A DNA stretch of 26,965 nt from Termitomyces sp. T153 (taxonomy: Eukaryota; Basidiomycota; Agaricomycetes; Agaricales; Lyophyllaceae): the NCBI GenBank assembly GCA_018296165.2, contig JACKQL020000248.1, forward strand, positions 1 to 26,965. Reading direction: 5' to 3'. The position numbers and the translations under genes were made by a program. The notes below the pieces were generated by a model, which saw nothing but the letters and a program-made list of their open reading frames with translations, was not told the origin of the DNA and searched no databases. Every line of letters begins with the position of its first letter. Position 1 is the first letter of the stretch. Shown here in pieces: positions 19,785 through 26,965 of this stretch.

Positions 19785-20644
19785 GAAAACACCGAAGCTA
19801 TCGCCAAGTGGCTATACGAGGATGTCATTTGTCGTTGGGGAGCGCTTAGCGAAATCGTGACCGACAATGGACCCCCGATCCTAAAGGCGGTTACCTATTT
19901 GGCGAAGAAGTATAACTTACGCCATATCCGGATCTCTGGTTATAATAAGCGCGCTAATGGAATAGTTGAGCGGCCTCACTTCGACGTTCGCCAAGCCCTT
20001 TTTAAAGCTGTCGATGGCGATCAGTCTAGGTGGAGTACGGCTACTTACTCGGTCTTTTGGTCAGAACGTGTTACAGTGCGCAAGCGAATGGGTTGCTCCC
20101 CTTACTACGCGACGACCGGTACCCACCCTCTCCTGCCTGCTGACATAGTTGAAGCGACATATTTGCAACCGCCGCCAAACTCGTTATTATCAACCACCGA
20201 TCTTATAGCCCGCCGAGCGATTGACCTTCAGCGTCGCCAAGAAGATCTCGACCGCCTGCATAGCCAAGTGCTTAGCGCCCGTTGCCTGGCCGCCATTTCC
20301 TTTGAAAAAGATCACGCCGCTACGATTCGCGATTACAACTTCAAAACAGGCGACCTCGTACTAATGAGGAATACGAGAATCGAAGTATCGCATAACAAGA
20401 AAATGAAGCCGCGATACCTAGGCCCACTCGTGATGGCTCAGTTCTACATCGCCCTGTTGCTGCTTTCCGCTTAATCCCCTATCTCGCTAGAGAACACATA
20501 ACCGTGCCTAGCGACACTTTCGACATCGACACTTCGCGTCTCCGAGAACTGGAGCAAACCGAACTTGTTGACGACAATGACACTGGTGACAACGCCAGTG
20601 AAGAAGAAAACTACCTTTCGCTAGGCCTTAGTGACGAATCTTAA
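19785..20644 (+). pseudogene. pol: Gypsy integrase C-terminal remainder
   Basis: Immediately after the TGA, in the same frame, reading continues ENTEAIAKWLYEDVICRWGA. The second catalytic Asp is in VTDNGPP (19860-19862) and the catalytic Glu in IVERPH (19968-19970), which gives D-X35-E. The C-terminal domain follows (MGCSPYYATTGTHPLLPADI, FKTGDLVLMRNTRIE, KMKPRYLGPLVMAQF). Near 20437-20446 the text jumps: frame 19785 ends at 20474, while HRPVAAFRLIPYLAREHITV resumes at 20447 in another frame and ends acidic (EEENYLSLGLSDES) at TAA 20642-20644. About 15-20 residues expected before HRPVAAF are missing, indicating a deletion with frameshift. No chromodomain is visible. Confidence 0.85.
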
Positions 20645-21076
20645 CTCTGCTTCGTTTCTTACCGCTCTCATCTCTACTACCCAGAAAATCCATCGACAAT
20701 TACTTTACAAAACCTAAGTCCTTTTCGTCTCGTTGCTCTTTCAATTTTAATACAGTTAAAAAGCCTTTCACAGACACTTCACTTTACTACTGTCTTGTTT
20801 CGATGCTGCGCTAGGCTATTCTGTCGCCAGCGCTTGGCACGCCTCTCGGGGTAATTCGCCATGATGATCTACTGAGCGTTTGCCTTCAAAATGTCGCTAG
20901 CATTAGGCGACAGTCGCTAGTATGCCCAATTGAGTTTTGCTTTCTTTCTTCTATTTCGTTTCACTTTCTGATTGCTCACCAAAGATACTATACATTTTGG
21001 GAGCCCCTTAAGGGGGCTAAGCTAGGTCCAAACTACTAACAAAATTATAAAATTTATATACAGGAGGCGACGGTCG
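20645..21076. other. Spacer between pol and the antisense gene, with a leader-like hairpin
   Basis: No coding sequence is seen. The A/T-rich stretch AAAATTATAAAATTTATATA at about 21040-21060 could serve as a polyadenylation region for the antisense gene that ends at 21077. At 20993-21018, CATTTTGGGAGCCCCTTAAG followed by GGGGCT forms a near-perfect hairpin. It resembles the LTR-PBS junction at 14239-14263 (CATTTTGGAGCCC...GGGCT), so an old LTR end plus leader may be embedded here. Confidence 0.5.
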
Positions 21077-23084
21077 CTAAGCATCAAGGTCAGCGTCGTT
21101 GTCAGGAATCTCCATCGCCTCCGTCTCCTCCCAATCCCCCTCGCCGATGTTGTTCTCCTCCTGCCAGGCCAGGAAGGCCTGGCAGTCGCGTCGATATCCC
21201 GCCAGAGTCGCCAGTGTCCGCCTAGCGACCGTGTAGCGAGCCCGTGCCACTAACAACTCCTCCCTCGCCGCCTCCAGCTCCCTTCGGAACCGTCGTTCCA
21301 CTCCCGCCGCCCTCTCGTTGAAGTCCAGTAGCGACGCCGCCAACGTTAGCGGCGTCGGCCATCCGAGGTCCTCGCCCAGCCACTCCAGCTCGTCGTCGCC
21401 CACCTGACGCAACGGCGTGTCGCTCCATGTTCCCTAGCGAAGCGGTTGGCGATCAGGTAGCTAGCGGGAGAAAATAACTTACCCGTCGTACGACCTCGAT
21501 CTCTTCAACTCGTTCTTCCTCCTCAGTAGCGACGGGTACGGCCTCCACCTCCTCCTCACCCTTGAGCTCCATGTCACTCGCCTCCACCTCGGCGACCGTC
21601 GCCAAGGGAGTCGTCTCCCTCATCTCCACGTCCTCCCTTCCCTCCTCGCTGGCGACCGTCCGAGGTCGCTTAGCGCTAGCGACCGATGATGGGCTTGCGG
21701 CCCGTTTCAGTGCTCGGGGCGTGTCGCCGTCACTGTCATTGTCGTCCTCGTCCTCGTCGCTCTCCACCATCTCCCTACTCTTCACCCTAGCGCCTCCACT
21801 CCCTCCCACCAAGCCCTCCTCCTGCGACGTCGGCAAGGTCAAGCTCGAATGCTTGATCTCGATCGGCTCCCCTCTCCTCGCCAATTCCCTCTGCCTCTCC
21901 ACGAAGGCCCTCGCACCCCTTACCGACGCCGCCTTGATCGCTATCCTCTTAGCGAATTTGCTGCCTGTGCTCCTCGATGACAGGCCGCTGTGCGAACAGC
22001 TCTTCCTAGTGCTGTCGCAACGATAGCAAGGCTGGACCCCCGTGGGGTACCAGCAGCCTTCTGGGTCGTTATCGGCCCAGCAATTGTCGCACTAAAAGAA
22101 AGCGTCAGCGACAAAAAGAGAAAAAGAACCGCTAAATACTCACTGCTCCTTGCGTATACTTATATTCTTGCCGCTTCTCTAGCGACACTGTTACCTTACC
22201 CTTAGCCTTGTCCAACTTCACTCCTGCTCCCAGCCCCGTATCCACCACCGTCGTCGTCCTTCGCCATCGAAGGAGCGTCGCCAGTCGCTTGTCGGTAAAC
22301 GATTCTTCAACATGATCCTGCAGGAAAGGTTAGCGGTCGTCGCCAAGAATCAGCGAAAGGAAAGAAAACGACTCACCTCAATATCCTCGTCCTCCTCATC
22401 TTGTGCTTTTGCCTTTCCTTTCCCCTTCCCTTTGCTCTTCGGAGTTGTCGCCAATCTTGGCGACGTCGCCAACCCCCTAGCGACGCCGCCAGCTGCAGCC
22501 TTGGGAGTCGAGGGGCCCGCCTCTTGAATGTCCCCACGATTCGCCGCCTCTTCGTTCCTACGACCCTCGCTCCGTCCCTCCCCCCTCGCCACCGCTAACG
22601 CACCTACTGGGTGCTGGAAAAGGAACTGGTCATTCGGTGACAAGTCTTCAAAGAGCTAACGTACCTTAGCAGGGTCGCTAGCACTAGCGACTGCCGAGGC
22701 ACTTACCGTCATTCCCGCCGTGAGATCGTCCATCAGGAACTCCAGCAAAGGGTCGATTGGCGCCTAGCGATCGTATTAGAAATTGGCGCTCAAAAGGAAG
22801 AAAAGGGAACTTACAAAGTGAACATCGAATGGGCGAACCCATTCTTCCTCCTTGTACTTCTCATATAACTGGCGACACTCCTTCTCGACAGTCGCCAACT
22901 CCGGCCACTCGACTCCACTCCCCGAGGTCTTGAACCACTGGAGCCACGTCTGAAAGATGGCGGTGACCGCCAAGCGAGGATCCTTCACCAACGATGCACG
23001 GGCCACCGCGAGCAACCTGTCGACCCGATCGAGGAAGGCGTGGGCCATGGTAATCTTCTCAAATTGGGAGGCGAGATCGGACAT
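21077..23084 (-). CDS. Spliced antisense cargo gene, Zn2Cys6-like cluster and coiled coil
   Basis: Six exons on the minus strand join in frame: 23084-22815, 22763-22707, 22613-22377, 22317-22144, 22091-21483 and 21433-21077, giving 567 residues plus a stop. The introns are 51, 93, 59, 52 and 49 bp, all phase 0, with GTAAGT or GTGAGT donors, AG acceptors and branch-like CTGAC, CTAAC or CTAAT. Exon 1 begins MSDLASQFEKITMAHAF and looks helical. Exon 3 is Gly/Ala/Lys-rich (KSKGKGKGKAKAQ) and ends acidic. Exon 5 starts with CDNCWADNDPEGCWYP and CYRCDSTRKSC: six Cys spaced CX2CX8CX8CX2CX6C, close to the fungal Zn2Cys6 pattern. It then has acidic tracts and a likely nuclear signal, SAKRPRT. Exon 6 has a coiled coil (RRFRRELEAAREELLVARAR). 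I do not know the family. The layout recalls lineage-restricted agaric hypothetical proteins. A regulatory or nucleic-acid-binding role is inference. Confidence 0.8.
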
Positions 23085-23248
23085 AGCAATAAGATTGAGA
23101 GGCTAGGAGAGATTAGATGGTAAGGAAGGGGGATGATGAAGTTCAAGCGATACCGCCAGCCACTGTTATTCGAATCCCTTTGGCGCACGGACCAGGCAAT
23201 CAAGCACGTGACTTTTGGGTTGACTGAGGACAGTCAATATTTCAGTAC
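23085..23248 (-). promoter_or_regulatory. Upstream region of the antisense gene
   Basis: Reading toward the ATG at 23084, the last 60 bases are pyrimidine-rich (for example CATCATCCCCCTTCC), as in many fungal promoters. An E-box CACGTG is at 23205-23210, and GACTG/CAGTC inverted arms are at 23222-23235. No TATA box is seen. The promoter could extend into the 3' LTR. Confidence 0.4.
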
Positions 23249-23257
23249 GGGGGAGGA
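23249..23257 (+). promoter_or_regulatory. Polypurine tract
   Basis: GGGGGAGGA ends exactly at the first base of the 3' LTR (TGATGAGCC at 23258), the expected place for the plus-strand primer of reverse transcription. Confidence 0.8.
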
Positions 23258-24306
23258 TGATGAGCCCCAGTTATCACTGAGCACCTTTTTCGGCGGCAGC
23301 TGACTACTTCGAATTTGACACAAGTCACAACACTCAGCGCACGGGACTTAGCCCTAGGATTGGACCGAAGCACAAGACTCTAGTGACCACAAGACTTATT
23401 GATCACGGGGAACATCACGCGAAGCCTGGAACTTGGGCCTAGACCATCAAGGCCTAGACCCTCTTGGCGACGATTATTAGCGACCTTAGCGATCCTGGCG
23501 ACCAAACGGCGTTCCTTTACTATATATGGACATATTACCAGACGCGTACCTTTTTACTATCATTCCCCTTGTCGAGCTTACCAACATCACTGAACGGTGT
23601 TCTTACTTCAGGTATTGACATCGGACTCGTTCTCTTTTTGGTTCTTATTAGCAATTAGTCGTCGCCAAGGCCTCCCCTATGACCTTTTACTTAGTTACGG
23701 ACTGACGCCTGGCACGCAACCTAAACACAGTGGCAGACGCCGCCGCTAGTGGCGCTTAATTGCTTACCTTCCCTTACTATACTTCGAAAACGTATAAATA
23801 CTGCCTGTACATAGACACCCGACCATAAAATTTTACCATCGCATCACCATCGTATTACTCCTCCATCTATAAGCTACCAGCTTAAAGATTCCATTCGCCT
23901 CATTCCTTTCCCTCATCTCGTCTTCGACTCTGGGTTCGCGACAAACCTCTTCAACCTCGACCTCGACTTAGTGTGGTACCGATTACGGGTGCCTATTAGC
24001 GTTATTTCAATTTAGTGATGCTAGCAATTGCGGCTAGCGATAAGTTTACGTTCGTCCGTCGATCTTAGTTTTACTCTTACCGCCGTCTCTCTCCTTTATT
24101 CGCCCCGCCACCATTTCAGTTTCGCTGCGACTATCGTTAGCAGTAGCGATTCTTTTCGACTTCACCTCCTTGCCACCACTTTCGCTCTAGTTCTCTGGGA
24201 CGGTTACTGACTCGCCCTCAATTATTAACTTCCTACTGCCAGCTATCCTATCTAGTGACAAGTGTTAGGTTTCCTGCACGGCACTAGGCGGCATAGGAGC
24301 ACATCA
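23258..24306 (+). repeat. 3' LTR of the Ty3/gypsy element
   Basis: 1049 bp, collinear with 13192-14240. Examples of differences: ATCGCTG to ATCACTG near the start, CCGGCTTAAAG to CCAGCTTAAAG, CACCGTTTC to CACCATTTC. Four of the nine differences convert CpG to CpA in one copy or the other. Confidence 0.95.
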
Positions 24307-24310
24307 ACGA
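24307..24310. repeat. Target site duplication ACGA (right copy)
   Basis: The right-hand partner of the ACGA at 13188-13191, immediately after the 3' LTR end ...GCACATCA. Confidence 0.85.
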
Positions 24311-24470
24311 GATACAACTGCTGGGCCGCTGGTGCAGCAACTCCTACAAGTTGTACATCGAGAACAACCCAGCAAGGATCCTCCGCTTATCTTCTCTCCT
24401 CCACATGGCCTACACTCATCTCACCCCTTTTGAACCTCCGGCTCTATGGGACTATACAGCTCTGGCTTGA
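24311..24470 (+). pseudogene. Ngaro tyrosine recombinase, 3' part displaced by insertion
   Basis: Directly after the gypsy 3' LTR and its ACGA duplication, the reading frame resumes in phase with the 5' part. It encodes EIQLLGRWCSNSYKLYIENN, the last catalytic box of DIRS/Ngaro recombinases (L-x-x-L-G-R-W..S..Y..Y), then a tail ending at TGA 24468-24470. The candidate nucleophile tyrosines are at 24345-24347 and 24354-24356. The stop overlaps the first bases of repeat B1. The insertion thus separates the H-x-x-R box from the nucleophile. Confidence 0.88.
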
Positions 24471-24667
24471 GTTTCCGGCCCCTCTCTCTCTGGAGGGGGA
24501 ACCAGCACTCAAGAACTCCTAGGACTCAAAAAAATCTCATTTCTTTCCTGCAAGTCACAGCCTCACACTTAATAAGCATTTCACCTCTTCAAAAACCTCC
24601 TTCTAACCCATTCAATCACTTCCTCTATCACCCCCACTCTCACGCCTCAATCAAAGCTTCGAATTAA
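24465..24667 (+). repeat. Ngaro split direct repeat B1
   Basis: 203 bp, starting GCTTGAGTTTCCGGCCCC and ending CTTCGAATTAA, joined directly to A2. It matches B2 (25043-25245) at equal length with 13 differences, all transitions. The B1-A2 junction preserves the sequence expected at the joint of a circular intermediate. Confidence 0.9.
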
Positions 24668-24955
24668 TGATTTGGGCAATGTGATGGATTGACCGGGGTT
24701 AATTCAGGTGGCGATCTAATCACCGAACCCCTCTCAGATATCACATCTGGCCACCTGGCCACTAGCGCTTTGATAAATTTCCATCCATTGTTTTCATGTC
24801 ATTATATACCGGCAGGCGCAGTGACAACAACCTCATTGTCTCACACTGCGCTCACAGGTAAATCTTACCTACTCTCATTTCGTACATTGTCTCACACTGC
24901 ATGAGCAGCATCAACTTAGATTAGACACCCACAATACGTCACATGTCATTTCGAT
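24668..24955 (+). repeat. Ngaro split direct repeat A2
   Basis: The internal copy of A1 (9285-9572), 288 bp. It keeps several CpG sites that A1 has as TpG or CpA and has lost others that A1 keeps. Confidence 0.9.
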
Positions 24956-25042
24956 CCCTCCCGCCATCCCTAATTCATACGTCTCTCACATATTCATTTC
25001 TACACTTATTACTACACTCGTACTCAGTAGTCCATTGTGTTA
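24956..25042. other. Unique spacer between A2 and B2
   Basis: 87 bp, mostly C/T and A/T with a few CpG sites. No copy was seen elsewhere in the window. It is part of the Ngaro 3' end. Confidence 0.6.
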
Positions 25043-25245
25043 GCTTGAGTTTCTGGCCCCTCTCTCTCCAGAGGGGGAACCGGCGCTCGAGAACTCCTAG
25101 GACTCAAAGAAATCTCATTTCTTTCCCGCAAGTCACAGCCTCACACTTAATAAGCATTTCACCTCTTCAAAGACCTCCTTCCGACCCATTCAATCACTTC
25201 CTCTATCGCCCCCACTCTCGCGCCTCAATCAAAGCTTCGAATTAA
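25043..25245 (+). repeat. Ngaro split direct repeat B2 (right terminus)
   Basis: 203 bp, partner of B1. The element ends at AATTAA, after which the CpG-free minisatellite begins. Confidence 0.9.
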
Positions 25246-25310
25246 CAATGCATGTGCTTTGGTCATGTGATCTGCCAACCTGCCAATGCATGTGACTTGG
25301 TCATGTGACT
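25246..25310. repeat. Minisatellite units right of the Ngaro insertion
   Basis: One complete unit (25246-25283, CAATGCATGTGCTTTGGTCA ... CCAACCTGC) and a partial second unit (25284-25310, CAATGCATGTGACTTGGTCA ...) match the unit at 9238-9284. Confidence 0.6.
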
Positions 25311-25360
25311 TCCAGTAAATTTTCCAAACACTGGCATTGGAGATCCTCAGACTCATTCTC

Positions 25361-25450
25361 TTTGGATCTCCTTTTGCCAGGTGTGAGTTAAGCTTGTAGA
25401 CACTGCACTATGCTGAATCAACTTTGGATTTCCCTTTGCCAGTTGTGTGA
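25361..25450. repeat. Imperfect 62-bp-spaced direct repeat
   Basis: TTTGGATCTCCTTTTGCCAG plus 8 bases at 25361-25388 recurs as TTTGGATTTCCCTTTGCCAG plus 8 bases at 25423-25450. It lies in the DNA downstream of the transposase, where a left terminus of the Tc1 element would be expected but was not recognised. Confidence 0.45.
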
Positions 25451-25489
25451 TTGAGCCACAGCCTCCAGAGGTTGCCCTTACAGTTTCAT

Positions 25490-26343
25490 ACTATCTAGGG
25501 TGCTTCTTGAGGTACTCCCAGAGGTGTTCAATAAGGTTAAGATCAGGAGATTGGGCTGGCCACTAGAGGACATCAAAGTTGTTGTCTTCAAACCACTTGT
25601 TAGTTCTTTTGGAATTGTGTTTGGAGTCATTGTCCTGTTGAAAGTAGTGGGCACCCTCCTCCATCTCCAACCTTTCAAAGCCCTCCTTTGCTCTGTCATC
25701 CAAAATTTCACAGTACTGCTCTGCATTGATGATCTCCACCACTTCTACCAGCTTTCCTACTCCATTTCAACCCATACAGCCCCATACTATGAGATTATTC
25801 CCTCCTCTATATTTCACAGTAGGTGTAGTGGTTCAGTTTGAAATCCCTTCTCCTCATAGCTTCCACACATACTGCTTTTCATCCTGTTAATTTTTGTCTC
25901 ATCTATCCACAACACTCTTTTCTAGTCCTCCACAGTCTAGTTCTGATGCTCTTAAGCCCATTCAAGTTGCAGTTGCTGATGTCTAGCTTTGAGCATAGGA
26001 ACTTTCCTCTTTGTAGCAGACCAATACCCCTCCTCCTTCAGCACATTCCAGACAGTCTGAAAAGACACAGGGTTGGAAATGATGTTGTTGATAAAATTGG
26101 TGGCCTGAACAGTTGTATCAAGTCTCCCAGTTGAGATTTATCAAACAATAGCCTGTTTATCATGTGGAGTAAGCTTAGCTGGACAGCCTCTAGGATGGTT
26201 TTTCTTGTCCACCTCCAACTCTCTACCAATCCTCCCAATAGTAGACTTCCCCAGACCAGTTTTAGCCCCAATCTGATGCAGAGAATACCCTTGAGCAAGG
26301 AGAGAAGCAACAGTAGAGCATTGTGCAGGAGAAGTAGCTTTTA
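25490..26343 (-). pseudogene. Tc1/mariner-type transposase pseudogene (DD34E)
   Basis: The minus strand from 26343 reads a helix-turn-helix N-terminus (LLAQGYSLHQIGAKTGLGKS) and a second DNA-binding part (HPRGCPAKLTPHDKQAI), then two stops. PVSFQTVWNVLKEEGYWSAT follows. The catalytic core gives LWIDETKIN (first Asp 25903-25901), LMVWGCMGWNGVGK in a shifted frame, FQQDNDSKH (second Asp 25634-25632) and LNLIEHLW (Glu 25529-25527). The last two acidic residues are 34 residues apart, as in Tc1 transposases. At least six in-frame stops and two or more frameshifts are present, and the DNA is CpG-free. The C-terminal end after LKKHPR is not recognisable. Confidence 0.85.
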
Positions 26344-26489
26344 TGATAGTGGTTGAAGGTCAAGGTGTGGTTCAACCAACTTGAACCACTCCCAAATATA
26401 ACCAAACATAGTCACATGACTTTGTTGATATTCCCACATGCAACTTACTCTTTATTTCTGACTAAAATAGGGATAAACCTGCAAAATTA

Positions 26490-26704
26490 GAGATGCTCAA
26501 AAAACTGTCCCAATGAGTGAATATTTTGAAATGGCCATTACTCTATCAGTTTTGATTTGAATTACATAAACTAAAATGCAATTTGTAGCTATGATGCCAT
26601 AGTATTTTAATGATTTAACCAGAATTTTAAATACTTCCAATCCTTCATGCCAATGTCATCTTTCAAAAAAAAAATATATATTGGGACAGTTTTTTGAGCC
26701 ACTG
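26490..26704. mobile_element. MITE with TA target duplication
   Basis: A 215-bp AT-rich segment is bounded by TA at 26488-26489 and 26705-26706. Its inverted termini share GCTCAAAAAACTGTCCCAA: left GAGATGCTC..., right (reverse complement) CAGTGGCTC.... TA duplication and a CAGTG-type end are typical of Tc1/mariner-mobilised elements. It has no coding capacity. Whether the neighbouring transposase ever mobilised it is unknown. Confidence 0.6.
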
Positions 26705-26706
26705 TA

Positions 26707-26965
26707 AGTAATGTATCCCCAATCAGGATGTCTGGCCTGGCTAGAAATGCATCTGAAAGCTCATTACAATTTTGAACATACCTTTATTCATACCTTCATT
26801 CTCATATATAGCATCCACAATCAGTCAAATATTTTATTTCCAAAAATTCCATACATTGGACCAAATCATGCCCATAGATTATATCGAAGAACTCGAAAAA
26901 CACAACACAAGTACAAGACACCCACAGTTTAAGTGAACTAAAGCCATCTCTTCATGATGTGAGTG
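26707..26965. other. Non-coding right edge
   Basis: AT-rich DNA. No gene, repeat or motif was identified. Two CpG sites (about 26885 and 26894) are the first after the Ngaro end on my reading. Confidence 0.4.

Larger units (their letters stand above)
13192..24306 (+). mobile_element. Ty3/gypsy LTR retrotransposon carrying an antisense gene
   Basis: Two 1049-bp LTRs (13192-14240 and 23258-24306) start TGATGAGCC and end GCACATCA, flanked by a 4-bp duplication. Plus-strand gag-protease and pol lie in the Ty3 order (RT, RNase H, then integrase). The right part of the internal region (21077-23084) holds a spliced gene on the minus strand. The LTRs differ at 9 positions by my alignment (about 99.1% identity), so the insertion is recent compared with its surroundings. 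Pol is broken by a stop and a deletion. The whole element is rich in CpG and in the word TAGCGA/TCGCTA on both strands. At 11.1 kb it is long for a fungal gypsy element, the excess being the antisense gene and its flanks. Confidence 0.95.
9285..25245 (+). mobile_element. Ngaro-like tyrosine-recombinase retrotransposon, interrupted
   Basis: The element has split direct repeats in the order A1 (9285-9572), ORFs, B1 (24465-24667), A2 (24668-24955), B2 (25043-25245). It encodes a gag-like protein, RT-RNase H and a tyrosine recombinase (YR), all on the plus strand. Elements with a YR and an RT are DIRS, PAT or Ngaro; the A1-B1-A2-B2 repeats exclude DIRS itself, and the lack of a methyltransferase-like domain after RNase H favours Ngaro. 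There is no flanking target duplication, as expected for YR insertion. Every component is inactivated: stops in gag, DD to NN in RT, a frameshift in YR, and a Ty3/gypsy insertion at 13191/13192. Without that insertion the element would be about 4.85 kb. Confidence 0.88.

Noticed and set aside
21562..22026. Plus-strand frame of 154 codons opposite the antisense gene
   Set aside because: It is the shadow of exon 5, rich in Ser/Leu from reversed Asp/Glu codons. The minus strand has the Cys cluster and matching splice sites.
23150..23195. TTCGAATCC resembling a tRNA T-loop before CGCA
   Set aside because: No pairing T-stem, anticodon arm or acceptor stem could be built around it.
25500..26356. 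Plus-strand frames over the Tc1 relic
   Set aside because: The minus strand carries the DD34E transposase motifs; the plus frames are shadows.

Overview
The window is a nest of transposable elements from a filamentous fungus, most likely a basidiomycete of the Agaricomycetes. The evidence is the family signatures of the elements (a Ty3/gypsy polyprotein with the long gag-protease layout common in agarics, a Ngaro-type tyrosine-recombinase retrotransposon, two Ty1/copia relics and a Tc1-type DD34E transposase), plus introns of about 50 bp with GTRAGT donors and fungal-type branch points. I see no ordinary host housekeeping gene, no rRNA or tRNA, and no CRISPR array.

Layout from left to right. 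1-3892 is a decayed Ty1/copia element on the minus strand that runs off the left edge (gag, zinc knuckle, protease, integrase, RT). 3893-7211 is non-coding AT-rich repeat debris, including LTR-like pieces. 7228-9084 is the RT-RNase H half of a second, different copia element, also on the minus strand. 9285-25245 is a Ngaro-like element with the diagnostic split direct repeats in the order A1 (9285-9572), ORFs, B1 (24465-24667), A2 (24668-24955), B2 (25043-25245). Its tyrosine recombinase gene is cut by a Ty3/gypsy element at 13192-24306 (two 1049-bp LTRs, 4-bp target duplication ACGA). 25246-26965 is flanking DNA with a dead Tc1-like transposase on the minus strand and a 215-bp MITE.

The most notable content is inside the Ty3/gypsy element. 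Between the end of pol and the 3' LTR lies an intact gene on the opposite strand (23084 to 21077). It has six exons and five short introns, all phase 0, and encodes a predicted 567-residue protein with a cysteine cluster resembling Zn2Cys6, acidic and basic low-complexity tracts and a C-terminal coiled coil. The pol gene beside it is broken by a nonsense codon and a deletion with a frameshift, yet the antisense gene reads cleanly. An antisense orientation would let introns survive passage through the element's RNA.

The base composition dates the layers. The outer DNA (1-9284 and 25246 to about 26880) has almost no CpG: I found two in the first 9.28 kb. The Ngaro element is intermediate, and its repeat copies differ only by transitions. 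The gypsy element is CpG-rich with LTRs about 99% identical. This fits CpG methylation and deamination acting for different lengths of time: copia and Tc1 relics oldest, Ngaro later, gypsy youngest. Several inactivating changes (Ngaro RT catalytic DD to NN; the gag and integrase stop codons) are what CpG deamination would produce. The gypsy element is also saturated on both strands with the word TAGCGA/TCGCTA, and a decayed form of that word clusters at about 5.82-6.6 kb.
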